NCBI RefSeq assembly: GCF_031844685.1 | Contig: NZ_CP134605.1 | Coordinates: 4,151,001-4,215,000 of the forward strand | DNA length: 64,000 bases | Origin: Streptomyces sp. ITFR-21 | GTDB taxonomy: Bacteria > Actinomycetota > Actinomycetes > Streptomycetales > Streptomycetaceae | Direction: 5' to 3' | Part shown: positions 38,663 to 46,588 of the stretch, one piece after another | Layout: every line of letters starts with the position of its first letter | How positions within the stretch are numbered: the stretch's first letter is position 1 | Position numbers and translations under genes: made by a program | The notes under the pieces: model-generated | Databases searched by the model: none | Told to the model about the DNA's origin: nothing | Seen by the model: only the letters and a program-made list of their open reading frames with translations

Positions 38663-39907
38663 ATGAGCGAAAGCGAGCGCCGGCGCAGGTTCGGCGCCTA
38701 TCTGGCGCAGTTGCGGCGGCGGGCTAAGAAGTCGCAGCGGGCGCTGGCGGTTTCCCTCTGCGCGGTCTCGGGGACCGCTTCAATCACCCGGAACGAGGTC
38801 TCGCGCTGGGAGCGCGGTGAACGCATTCCCGACACCTGGCTTCCCTTCCTTGCGGAGGCCCTCGGCGCGCCGCTGCACGAGCTGGAGCGTGCCGCCGCCT
38901 ACGCCCGCGACGAAGCAGGCGGATTCCTGCCCGGCCCCACAGCGACCTTGGCCGAATTGCTGCCCGGCGACCCCCTGGCCCCCCTCACCACGCCGCGGGG
39001 CCGCCATATCGGTGCCGGGAACGTCAGCGATCTGGCTGCCCGGGTGCACGGTCTGCGGCTGGCGGACGATGTGCTGTCCGGCGGGGACCTGATCGGCCCG
39101 GCCTTCCGCGAGCTGCGTGCCGCCGTCCTCCTCCACCAGGGAGCCGCGTTCAGCGACGAGACCGGGCGCGCGCTGCTGGTGCAGATCGCCGAACTCGCCC
39201 AGATCGCCGGGTGGATCGCCTCGGACGCGGGCCGCCACGCCGACGCCGAACGCGCGTACACCATGGGCATCTCCGCCGCGCGGCAGGGCGGGGACCGCAC
39301 CTTGGCCGCCAACCTGGCCGGGTCACTTGCCTACCAGCACACCAACTCCGGCCGGCAGCGGGAGGGCATCGACCTGGCGCACGCCGCCGTCGAGGAGGCC
39401 GGACCGGACGTACCCGCCAGGCCGCTGGCACTGTTCCTGGACCGCATCGCGTGGGCCCACGCGAAAGCCGGGGAGGCACAGCCCGCGATCCGAGCCCTCG
39501 GACAGGCCCACGCGGCCCTGGCCGACGATGACGGGACCCCGTCCCCGGCGTGGGCGTACTGGGTGACCTCCGAAGAGCTGGACATCATGGACGCACGGGC
39601 CTTCACGGAACTGCGCAGGCCGCTACGGGCGGTCCCCCTGCTGTCCGACGTCCTCGGCCGCTACGACGCCACCCACGTACGGGAAGTCGCCCTCTACCGC
39701 TCCTGGCTGGCGGAAGCCCTGGCCGACGCCAACGAACCCGAGCAAGCGGCACACGAAGCACGGCGGGTCATCGAACTCTCCGCCGACCTGCCCAGCGAGC
39801 GGACCGCCGAACGCACCCGCGTCGTACTGCACCGCCTCGCAGAGCACGAGGACGTGCCCGAGGTCCACGACCTGCTCACCACCCACGGCCACCTCGCGCT
39901 GCTCTAG
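38663..39907 (+). CDS. XRE-family regulator with TPR-like C-terminal domain
   Basis: The 414-residue protein starts at ATG 38663 after GAGAGGAAGGGGG. Residues about 8-72 form a helix-turn-helix (FGAYLAQLRRRAKKSQRALA, VSRWERGERIPDTWLPFLAE). The remainder is alpha-helical with TPR-like repeats, as in peptide-responsive streptomycete regulators. It probably controls its neighbours, the ATPase and perhaps the peptide-methyltransferase pair; this is inferred from position only. Confidence 0.88.
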   Translation: MSESERRRRFGAYLAQLRRRAKKSQRALAVSLCAVSGTASITRNEVSRWERGERIPDTWLPFLAEALGAPLHELERAAAYARDEAGGFLPGPTATLAELLPGDPLAPLTTPRGRHIGAGNVSDLAARVHGLRLADDVLSGGDLIGPAFRELRAAVLLHQGAAFSDETGRALLVQIAELAQIAGWIASDAGRHADAERAYTMGISAARQGGDRTLAANLAGSLAYQHTNSGRQREGIDLAHAAVEEAGPDVPARPLALFLDRIAWAHAKAGEAQPAIRALGQAHAALADDDGTPSPAWAYWVTSEELDIMDARAFTELRRPLRAVPLLSDVLGRYDATHVREVALYRSWLAEALADANEPEQAAHEARRVIELSADLPSERTAERTRVVLHRLAEHEDVPEVHDLLTTHGHLALL

Positions 39908-40191
39908 GGTCTGCCGTTCGGCCCACCGTGCCCACCCCTCAAAGCCGCCCGGCGCAACGTCCGCCGCGCCCCGGGCGCCTCTGCCGCCGCCGGCGGCGGC
40001 GGCCACCCACCCGAGGACCCGGGCGCCCCTTCGCCGTACGGCGACCCACCGGAGGCGCGGCGAACGGCGCGCCCGCCCGACCGCCGGCCGGTGGGCCCGC
40101 TACGGCAGGAGTCTGCTCGGGACGGTGGCCCCCCGCGGCCCCGCCGCCGGCACGGGCGGACCCCGTCCCGGCAAAGGGGCAGAATAGGGCC
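39908..40191. repeat. Spacer with a further copy of the dispersed repeat
   Basis: This 284-base gap has no gene. GCCCGGCGCAACG (39947-39959) followed by CGCGCCCCGGGCGCC, GCCGCCGGCGGCGGC and CCACCCACCCGAGG (to about 40017) matches the order of blocks in the 35983-36046 repeat. A GC-rich inverted segment continues to the start of the methyltransferase gene. Confidence 0.5.
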
Positions 40192-41409
40192 GTGGACGTG
40201 GAGGGGTTGCAGGGGCTGCTCAGCCCGGAGGGGCAGGCGCTGCTGGAGGCGCTGCGCGGGCACGACCCCGCCGACGAGCTGGCGGCGGCCACCCGGCTGC
40301 GGCGGTCGTACGACACCGCGCTGGTGTCGGCCGCGCTCGGCCAGGCGCGGCTGCGGCAGCGGGGCGCCGCCAAGTTCGGGGCCGACGCCGGGCGGATGTA
40401 CTTCACGCCGGACGGGGTCGAGCAGGCGACCCGGACGAGTGTGGCCGAGCACCGGGCCGCGCGGTTCCGGGCGCTGGGGGTGCGGCGGCTGGCCGACCTG
40501 TGCGGCGGGGTCGGCGGCGACGCCATCGCGCTGGCGCGGGCCGGCATCGAGGTGCTGGCCGTCGACCGCGACCCGCTGACCTGCGCGGTGGCCCGCGCCA
40601 ACGCCGGCGCGCTGGGGCTGGCGGACTGGATCGAGGTGCGCTGCGCGGACGTCGCCGAGGTCGCCACCGACGGCTACGACGCGGTGTTCGTCGACCCGGC
40701 CCGCCGCACCGGCCGCGGCCGTACCTTCGACCCGGAGGCGTACTCCCCGCCGCTGTCCTGGGCCCTGGCGGCGGCGCGCACCGTGCCGTTCGCCGCGGTG
40801 AAGGTCGCCCCTGGCGTCCCGCACGAGGCGGTGCCCGGGGACGCCGAGGCCGAGTGGGTCTCGGACCGCGGCGACGTGAAGGAGGCGGCGCTGTGGTTCG
40901 GCACCGGCCCCGGCTCCTTCCGCGCCACCCTGCTGCCCTCAGGGGCGGCGCTGAGCGCCGCGGAACTCCCGCCGGACCCGCCGGTCCGGGCGGTGGGCCG
41001 GTTCCTGTACGAGCCGGACGGCGCGGTCATCCGCGCACACCTGGTCGCCGCGGTCGCCGACGAGCTGGACGGCGGCCTGATCGACCCCAGCATCGCCTAC
41101 GTGACCGCCGACGCGCCGCGCCCGACGCCGTACGCGACCGGGTACGAGATCGACGACGTGCTGCCGTTCAACCTCAAGCGGCTCAAAGCGCTGCTGCGGG
41201 AGCGGGAGGTGGGCACGCTGACGGTGAAGAAGCGCGGTTCCGCGGTGGAGCCGGAGGAGGTGCGGCGCCGGGTGAAGCCGCAGGGCCCGAACGCGGCGAC
41301 GGTGTTCCTGACCAGGGTCGCGGGGGCGCCGTCGATGCTCGTCGGGCGCCCGGTGACACAGGGTCAGCTCTCCACCGAGACCGAGACGAACCGCCAGCGG
41401 TGCACCTGA
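40192..41409 (+). CDS. Class I SAM-dependent methyltransferase, THUMP-like
   Basis: From GTG 40192 the protein has 405 residues. An N-terminal helical region precedes the SAM motif RRLADLCGGVGGDAIALARA (about 96-115) and EVLAVDRDP. A motif IV-like VFVDPARR is at about 164-171. The C-terminal part (VLPFNLKRLKALLREREVGT) resembles THUMP-like domains that bind RNA. It is probably an RNA methyltransferase of unknown target. It is convergent with the small gene after tsaD, and their ends overlap by 46 bases. Confidence 0.88.
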   Translation: MDVEGLQGLLSPEGQALLEALRGHDPADELAAATRLRRSYDTALVSAALGQARLRQRGAAKFGADAGRMYFTPDGVEQATRTSVAEHRAARFRALGVRRLADLCGGVGGDAIALARAGIEVLAVDRDPLTCAVARANAGALGLADWIEVRCADVAEVATDGYDAVFVDPARRTGRGRTFDPEAYSPPLSWALAAARTVPFAAVKVAPGVPHEAVPGDAEAEWVSDRGDVKEAALWFGTGPGSFRATLLPSGAALSAAELPPDPPVRAVGRFLYEPDGAVIRAHLVAAVADELDGGLIDPSIAYVTADAPRPTPYATGYEIDDVLPFNLKRLKALLREREVGTLTVKKRGSAVEPEEVRRRVKPQGPNAATVFLTRVAGAPSMLVGRPVTQGQLSTETETNRQRCT

Positions 41410-41624
41410 CGGCGGACCAGTTCCTCCGGCGGGTCGGGCAGTTCGGGCGGTTCGGCGTCGTACGGCGCCTCCCACCAGCTGATCACCAGCACCCGGTCGC
41501 CGGGCGCGATCAGGAACTCCAGCCGCCGGGGGGCGGCGGGCAGCTGCTGCTCCCTCGCCCAGTCCAGCAGCCGGGGGCCGCAGCCCTCCGCGGCGGCGGC
41601 CTCCCACATCAGGGTGACGGTCAT
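41364..41624 (-). CDS. Small hypothetical protein in the tsaD operon
   Basis: The 86-residue protein begins [20 protein letters not shown]. Its ATG overlaps the tsaD stop as ATGA, so it is cotranslated with tsaD. It has a WAREQQLP segment and [13 protein letters not shown] believe similar short genes follow tsaD in other streptomycetes but do not know a function; the pattern faintly recalls ferredoxin-fold monooxygenase-like domains. Its 3' end overlaps the convergent methyltransferase gene. Confidence 0.7.
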   Translation of the reverse strand: MTVTLMWEAAAAEGCGPRLLDWAREQQLPAAPRRLEFLIAPGDRVLVISWWEAPYDAEPPELPDPPEELVRRQVHRWRFVSVSVES

Positions 41625-42796
41625 CCGTAGAGGTTGTCCTTGCTCAGCTCGTGCACGTGGTCGTGGCGGTGGGCGGCCCCGCCGTGGACGGCACCCGCGG
41701 GCACGCCGTCGCGTCCGCCGTCGCGTCCGCCGTCGTGGCCGCCGTCGTGTGTGTGCCCCGGCACCGACACCTCGGTGACCGGCAGCGAGGAGTCGGCCGG
41801 CAGGTCCAGGGCGGAGGCCGGGCGGCCTCGCGCCACCATCTCGGCGCCGAGCGCGGCGACCATGGCGCCGTTGTCCGTGCACAGCCCCGGGCGCGGCACC
41901 CGCAGCCGGATCCCGGCGTCCGCGCAGCGCTCCAGGGCGAGCGCGCGCAGCCGGGAGTTGGCGGCCACGCCCCCGCCGATCATCAGGTGGTCGACGCCGT
42001 TGTCCTTGCAGGCCCTGATCGCCTTGCGGGTCAGCACGTCCACCACGGCCTCCTGGAAGGACGCGGCGACATCGGCGACCGGCACGTCCCGCCCCTCCTT
42101 GCGCCGGGCCTCGACCCAGCGGGCGACGGCGGTCTTCAGACCGGAGAAGGAGAAGTCGTAGAGCGGGTCCCGGCCGCCGGTCAGGCCGCGCGGGAAGGCG
42201 ATGGCCCCGGCGTCGCCCTCGCGGGCGTACCGGTCGATCACCGGGCCGCCGGGGAAGCCGAGGCCGAGCACCCGGGCCACCTTGTCGAACGCCTCGCCTG
42301 CCGCGTCGTCGATGGTGGCGCCCAGCGGCCGTACGTCGGCGGTGATGTCGGGGGCCAGCAGCAACGAGGAGTGGCCGCCGGAGACCAGCAGCGCCATCGT
42401 CGGCTCGGGCAGCGGCCCGTGCTCCAGCTGGTCCACGCAGATGTGCGAGGCGAGGTGGTTGACACCGTAGAGCGGCTTGCCGAGCGCGTAGGCGTACGCC
42501 TTGGCCGCCGAGACGCCGACCAGCAGCGCGCCGGCCAGCCCGGGGCCGGCGGTGACCGCGACGCCGTCGAGGTCGCGGGCGCTGACCCCGGCCGCCTTCA
42601 GGGCCCGCTGGACGGTGGGGACCATCGCCTCCAGGTGGGCGCGGCTGGCGACCTCCGGCACCACGCCGCCGTAGCGGGCGTGCTCGTCGACGCTGGAGGC
42701 GATCGCGTCGGCCAGCAGGGTGTGGCCGCGCACGATGCCGACACCGGTCTCGTCGCAGGAGGTCTCGATGCCGAGGACAAGGGGTTCGTCAGCCAT
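41621..42796 (-). CDS. tsaD: t6A synthesis protein TsaD (threonylcarbamoyl transferase)
   Basis: TsaD transfers threonylcarbamoyl to A37 of tRNA with TsaB and TsaE. The 391-residue protein has the start [16 protein letters not shown], the metal-binding [10 protein letters not shown] (two histidines) and VSGGHSSLL. After about residue 345 comes a tail unlike the family core, rich in His, Asp and Gly ([18 protein letters not shown]) and with HRHDHVHE near the end. It overlaps rimI by 8 bases. Confidence 0.95.
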   Translation of the reverse strand: MADEPLVLGIETSCDETGVGIVRGHTLLADAIASSVDEHARYGGVVPEVASRAHLEAMVPTVQRALKAAGVSARDLDGVAVTAGPGLAGALLVGVSAAKAYAYALGKPLYGVNHLASHICVDQLEHGPLPEPTMALLVSGGHSSLLLAPDITADVRPLGATIDDAAGEAFDKVARVLGLGFPGGPVIDRYAREGDAGAIAFPRGLTGGRDPLYDFSFSGLKTAVARWVEARRKEGRDVPVADVAASFQEAVVDVLTRKAIRACKDNGVDHLMIGGGVAANSRLRALALERCADAGIRLRVPRPGLCTDNGAMVAALGAEMVARGRPASALDLPADSSLPVTEVSVPGHTHDGGHDGGRDGGRDGVPAGAVHGGAAHRHDHVHELSKDNLYG

Positions 42797-43337
42797 GGAT
42801 CTCGGTTCCCGGTACGTCGTCGGGGCCGGTCGGGTCGCCGGCGGGCACGGTGGAGGCGGGGTCGGCGAGCCGCATGACGAGCGCGTCGACGTTGCCGGGC
42901 TGGTAGTAGCCCTTGCGGACGCCGATCGGCTCGAAGCCGAAGCGCAGGTAGAGGCGCTGGGCGCGCGGGTTGTCCACCCGCACCTCCAGCAGCACCTCGT
43001 GGCACTCGGCGGCGGTCGCGGTCCGCAGCAGTTCGGTCAGCAGCCGGGCGCCGAGGCCGGAGCCCCAGTGGTCGCGGGCGGCGGCGATGGTCTGCACGTC
43101 GCCGGTGCCGGCCACCGCGGCGAGCCCGGCGTAGCCGACGATCCGGCGGCCGTCGGCGGTCTCGGCGACGACGTAGCGGCGGCTCGCCGCCGGGTGGCCG
43201 GTGTCGGCCAGCTCCGACCAGAACATGCCGCGCGACCAGGAGTCCTCGGGGAAGAGGTCGTGTTCGAGCGCGGTGACGGCGTCCAGGTCCCACCAGCGCA
43301 TCTCCCGCAGGACCACGTCCTGCCCGGCGGCGGTCAC
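42789..43337 (-). CDS. rimI: Ribosomal protein S18-alanine N-acetyltransferase (GNAT)
   Basis: The 182-residue protein has the GNAT acetyl-CoA signature [20 protein letters not shown] and the RimI-like [18 protein letters not shown] and [12 protein letters not shown]. It starts at GTG 43337, overlapping the tsaB stop, and overlaps tsaD by 8 bases. The tsaB-rimI-tsaD order is conserved in actinobacteria. Confidence 0.93.
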   Translation of the reverse strand: MTAAGQDVVLREMRWWDLDAVTALEHDLFPEDSWSRGMFWSELADTGHPAASRRYVVAETADGRRIVGYAGLAAVAGTGDVQTIAAARDHWGSGLGARLLTELLRTATAAECHEVLLEVRVDNPRAQRLYLRFGFEPIGVRKGYYQPGNVDALVMRLADPASTVPAGDPTGPDDVPGTEIHG

Positions 43338-43999
43338 TGCGGCAGTACCGCCTTGTAGCCGGCGGGCACCTGGGCGTCGGGGCGGCGCAGGTAGAGCGGC
43401 AGCGCGGGTTCGAAGGGCTCGCCGGCGGCCAGCCGGTGGGCGGCGAGGGCGGCGAGGGCGCCGGCCGACTGGTGGGCGGGGTCGGGGCGGCGGTCGGCGA
43501 AGACCTCCGGGTACAGGTGCGCCCCGGCGCCGACCGCGGGCAGCCCGGCGACCTCGCGGGCGATGTCGCCGGGGCGGTTCACCGCGGGTTCGGTGATCCG
43601 GCGGTGCGGGCCGGCGTAGCGCGCCCAGTACACCTCCTTGCGGCGGGCGTCGGTGGCCACGGTGAACGGGCCCAGCAGCCCGGCCTCGCCGGCCGCCCAC
43701 GCCAGGCCGTCCAGCGTGCACACGCCGTGTACGGGGATGCCGAGGGCGTCGCCGAAGGCGGCGGCGGTCACCAGGCCGACCCGCAGCCCGGTGTACGGGC
43801 CGGGGCCGACGCCGACGACCACGCCGGTGACCTGGCCGATCACCGCGCCGGCGGCGGTCAGCACGCGGTCGACGGCGGGAACCAGCAGTTCACCGTGCCG
43901 CCGCGCGTCGACCACCGTCGACTCGGCGAGCACCCGCTCCCCGTCGTGCAGGGCGGCGGTGACGGCGGGCGTGGCGGTGTCGAAGGCAAGCAGCAGCAC
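43334..43999 (-). CDS. tsaB: t6A synthesis protein TsaB
   Basis: TsaB is the ASKHA-fold partner that TsaD needs for t6A formation. The 221-residue protein begins MLLLAFDTATPAVTAALHDG and has GVGPGPYTGLRVGLVTAAAF, the family signature. It is the first gene of the minus-strand tsaB-rimI-tsaD-small operon, opposite in direction to tsaE. Confidence 0.95.
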   Translation of the reverse strand: MLLLAFDTATPAVTAALHDGERVLAESTVVDARRHGELLVPAVDRVLTAAGAVIGQVTGVVVGVGPGPYTGLRVGLVTAAAFGDALGIPVHGVCTLDGLAWAAGEAGLLGPFTVATDARRKEVYWARYAGPHRRITEPAVNRPGDIAREVAGLPAVGAGAHLYPEVFADRRPDPAHQSAGALAALAAHRLAAGEPFEPALPLYLRRPDAQVPAGYKAVLPQ

Positions 44000-44075
44000 G
44001 AGCCCAGCCTACGGCGCGCACTCGCGGTACCGGGGTGGCGGGCGGGGTGACTGCTACCGTCGAACCGGATGAAAC

Positions 44076-44100
44076 GCGCAATTCATATGAAGTAGCGCAA
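44076..44100. promoter_or_regulatory. Possible operator: TTCATATGAA palindrome flanked by GCGCAA repeats
   Basis: GCGCAA (44076-44081), the palindrome TTCATATGAA (44082-44091) and a second GCGCAA (44095-44100) lie between divergent tsaB and the gene at 44145. The AT-rich palindrome stands out from the GC-rich surroundings. A regulator-binding site is inferred; no known consensus is claimed. Confidence 0.35.
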
Positions 44101-44144
44101 ATGGGATCGCCCGGTGGGGCGCCGGCAGCGGGAGGACGGCAACC

Positions 44145-44714
44145 GTGGTGAGGATCAAGGCCGGCATGCTGGTCACCGCGCTCGTCGCGGCGGCCCTGGC
44201 CGGTGTCGGCGCGCTGGCGGTGGACGCCGCCGGCTCCGCGCCGGGTGCGGCGGCGACGGCCGCGGCGCGCGCCGCGCGGGCCGGGCAGGCCCTGGGCAAA
44301 GGGGTGGCGGCCGGCGGCGGCGCCGGGCGCGGCGCCGCGCTGTGGGCGCTTCCCGCGCACTCCGGCGCGGGCGAGCGGGTCGTCTACAGCATCGGCCTGC
44401 GGCGGGTCTGGCTGGTGGACGACGAGGAGCGCGCGCTGCGGACGTATCCGGTGACCGGCGGCGGCGTACGGCCCGCGCTCGGCACCCACCAGGTGTTCGC
44501 CCGGCGCGCGCAGGGCCGCGGCGGCGACGGGGCGCCGGTCGAGCACGTGGTGCTGTTCGCGTCCACCGACGGTACGAACATCGGCTTCAGCGCGGCCACC
44601 GACCGCGCCCCGCACCCGCCCCTGCGGACAGCGGCGATCCGCCAGAGCCGCCCGGACGCGGCGGCTCTGTGGCACCAGGCGACGATCGGCAGCACGGTCG
44701 AGGTCGTCCGCTGA
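44145..44714 (+). CDS. Exported or membrane-anchored protein, L,D-transpeptidase-like without the catalytic motif
   Basis: From GTG 44145 the protein has 189 residues. Residues 5-30 form a hydrophobic export signal or anchor. After an Ala/Gly-rich linker, the region VYSIGLRRVWLVDDEERALRTYPVTGG with a later GTHQVFAR resembles the N-terminal half of YkuD L,D-transpeptidase domains. The HGChN-type catalytic segment is absent. It may be a non-catalytic relative or a truncated gene; a transposase remnant begins right after its stop. Confidence 0.6.
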   Translation: MVRIKAGMLVTALVAAALAGVGALAVDAAGSAPGAAATAAARAARAGQALGKGVAAGGGAGRGAALWALPAHSGAGERVVYSIGLRRVWLVDDEERALRTYPVTGGGVRPALGTHQVFARRAQGRGGDGAPVEHVVLFASTDGTNIGFSAATDRAPHPPLRTAAIRQSRPDAAALWHQATIGSTVEVVR

Positions 44715-44717
44715 CAC

Positions 44718-44980
44718 CGACCCGAGCACCTGTCCGCGGACGGCGGCTACGACAGGTGCCGCCGTCAGCTGTGGAAGCGAAACATCAAGCCGATGACCGA
44801 CGACGCGGTATCGCCCACGGATCCGGCGCCGGACGCATCCGCCGGGTAGCCGAGCGGGCCTCCGCCCGGCTCCACCCGTTCAAGCGCCTCCGTAACCGCG
44901 AGGAGGCACGCACCGACCTCCACCAAGGTCTACCCGAACTCGCCTGCAGCGTCATTTACCTCAGACGACTGCGCAAGTGA
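44718..44980 (+). mobile_element. IS5-type transposase C-terminal remnant, frameshifted
   Basis: One frame reads HLSADGGYDRCRRQLWKRNI (from 44730). Near 44800 it shifts to DDRRRGIAHGSGAGRIRRVA, then ERASARLHPFKRLRNREEAR and DLHQGLPELACSVIYLRRLR to the stop at 44980. The order GYD...HGSGLGR-VER-HxFKRLRxRxExRxDLH-LACxIxxLRRLR is that of IS5-family DDE transposases. The N-terminal two thirds and any inverted repeats are missing, so it is inert. Confidence 0.75.
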
Positions 44981-45151
44981 TCCTGAAATGATCAGTAGGT
45001 CTCAAGATCTGTCGCAACATCCTCGATCACGGCGGACTGTGCCGACGATTCGTAGGGGCCCGCTGCCGAGTGAGGGCACCTGCTGTTACTCGGGCCCATG
45101 TTTGGCATATGCCATCGTCGGAGGCTCTCGTCCCCCTCTTGCCCCCTCCTG

Positions 45152-45385
45152 GTGCGGACCCAACATTGGTGGAGTCGGCCATCGGCAGGGGAGGGGGAAA
45201 TTCTGCTGGAGAGAAGTGCGTTACGAATTTCCGCCGCGGTGGGCTCGGTGGTGCTCGTCGGCGTCTGGACCAACATCTACACCAACAACCTACCTCATTC
45301 GGGTTATCTTTCTACCGCAACTTCCATGGGGTGGGCCAATCTGCTGCTTGCTCTCGGAATCGTATGCCTGTCTCTTGGAGAATGA
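45152..45385 (+). CDS. Small membrane protein in a decayed operon (start uncertain)
   Basis: I do not recognise the family. The credible part runs from about 45200 to the TGA at 45383-45385: SALRISAAVGSVVLVGVWTN, then GYLSTATSMGWANLLLALGI, two hydrophobic helices. GTG 45152 and ATG 45098 are in-frame starts without good ribosome sites; a purine-rich GAGGGGGAA lies before an ATT at 45200. A TTA codon is at 45221-45223. Base composition is less GC-biased than in the flanking genes. Confidence 0.4.
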   Translation: MRTQHWWSRPSAGEGEILLERSALRISAAVGSVVLVGVWTNIYTNNLPHSGYLSTATSMGWANLLLALGIVCLSLGE

Positions 45386-45403
45386 GGCTCGCGGAGGTGG
45401 CGC

Positions 45404-45874
45404 GTGAACCAGGAAGAAGAATTTCAGGTACTCTACAAAACCTTGCAGCAGCGGTAGAGGCGTGTCCTGGAAAGCACTCTCCGGATCGTATGCACTCTCA
45501 TCTCTCAGACGCTCAGGGTCCCGGTCAATGCACGGTATTTCCCGGTTGAGGAGGAGTTGCCCGACGATCACGCGGACTGGTACGAGCCTGACGTGGGGCG
45601 GATGATCGAGCCCAGGCAGCGTTGGGTCCTCGCGTGTCCGGTGTTGAAGCTGGATACACTCACCAATAGTCATCGCCTGGAACACGCGCCGCACGGCGTT
45701 ATCGTTTTCTACGGAACGCAGGTACCCGCCGGTTCGGGCGCGCCTGCCCGTATTCAGACCTGCTTGAACTTCGCCGAGCAGTTCGCAGAACAGATGTCGC
45801 ACGTCCTGAACATGCTGGAATTGTCCAGCCGTGCGGAGGAGAGAGACGATGACCAGCCGCGAAACGATTCCTAG
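45404..45874 (+). pseudogene. Unknown protein gene interrupted by an in-frame TAG
   Basis: GTG 45404 has a good ribosome site (GCGGAGGTGGC) and reads NQEEEFQVLYKTLQQR, then TAG at 45455-45457. The same frame continues without another stop through RVLESTLRIVCTLISQTLRV, WYEPDVGRMIEPRQRWVLAC and LNFAEQFAEQMSHVLNMLEL to the TAG at 45872-45874. Without the amber it would be a 156-residue protein. It overlaps the radical SAM fragment by 26 bases. It may be a pseudogene, a sequencing error or a suppressed stop. No family is recognised. Confidence 0.55.
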
Positions 45875-46112
45875 TTCCCTGTGTCTGCGGATCACTCGCC
45901 GCTGTAATGCGGCCTGTGCCTTCTGTCAGGCGCCGCCCACCTCTCGTGAGGAACTTTCCGTTGCCGACATCGGGGAATTAGCTGCCTTTTTCGGTGGCCG
46001 GGGCGTTCATACCATGAAACTGTCCGGCGGCGAACCGACCATGCGACGGGATCTGCCCGACATCATCCGGGTGGTAGCGTCCGGCGGGCTGACGCAGGCC
46101 AGCGCACGCTGA
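45849..46112 (+). pseudogene. Radical SAM enzyme, N-terminal fragment
   Basis: From ATG 45849 the frame reads TSRETIPSSLCLRITRRCNA then ACAFC, giving the CxxxCxxC [4Fe-4S] motif (CNAACAFC), and later TMKLSGGEPTMRRDL, the GGEP motif of radical SAM proteins. It stops after 87 residues, whereas intact family members exceed 280. A TTA codon occurs at 45978-45980. The enzyme is truncated and cannot be active alone. It is coupled to the preceding frame by overlap. Confidence 0.75.
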
Positions 46113-46587
46113 GGCCCGTCGTTGCACGGGTGCGCCGGGGTGACTTTACCGGACCCGTGCGAGGGGCGCGGTGTCGCCCGTGCTCTTGCCCAGCAAGATC
46201 GTGCAACACTGCCCTATGCGTGTTCCGGTCGGTGGGCTCATCCCCTTGTGCCCAACGCAGTCCGGGAACATTTGGCCGCTCTTGACTGTCCTGACACGGT
46301 GCAGTTCGAGTTCCTTCATGATGAGCTCAACAAAGCGGCCGTCACACCAGACGCACCGGACAGGACGCCCGGCTGAACCGCGGTCCCGACGGCCTCAGCC
46401 GTCCCGTCTGAGCCCCGAGCCCGGTCAAAACGACTCTTTGACGTTCTGACGCGTCGCCAGCATACGGCGGGGACTTCTTGACCTGCTGATGTGTTCACGG
46501 TGAGCTGTGGACGCCGACAGCACGACGGCCCCCGCTCCCGCAGGGGCCGTTCGCGTTCCCCCGCCTTGAGCCGGGGGTAGCGTTCCG
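46113..46587 (+). other. Non-coding or degenerate stretch after the radical SAM fragment
   Basis: An 84-residue frame at 46122-46376 ends with VPNAVREHLAALDCPDTVQF and EFLHDELNKAA, which looks like the C-terminus of some protein but lacks a recognisable start or family. Beyond it, GGCCCCCG/CAGGGGCC near 46536-46557 and CCCCCG/CGGGGG near 46559-46578 form small hairpins. I see no intact gene. Confidence 0.4.
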
Positions 46588-46588
46588 G

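Noticed and set aside
39550..40191. An N-terminal extension of the THUMP-like methyltransferase to 39550
   Set aside because: The extension lies out of frame over the end of the XRE regulator and a repeat. Family similarity begins at GTG 40192.
45290..45895. A 201-codon minus-strand frame over the decayed operon
   Set aside because: The plus strand has ribosome sites, an overlapping gene chain and a radical SAM motif; the minus frame has no recognisable features.
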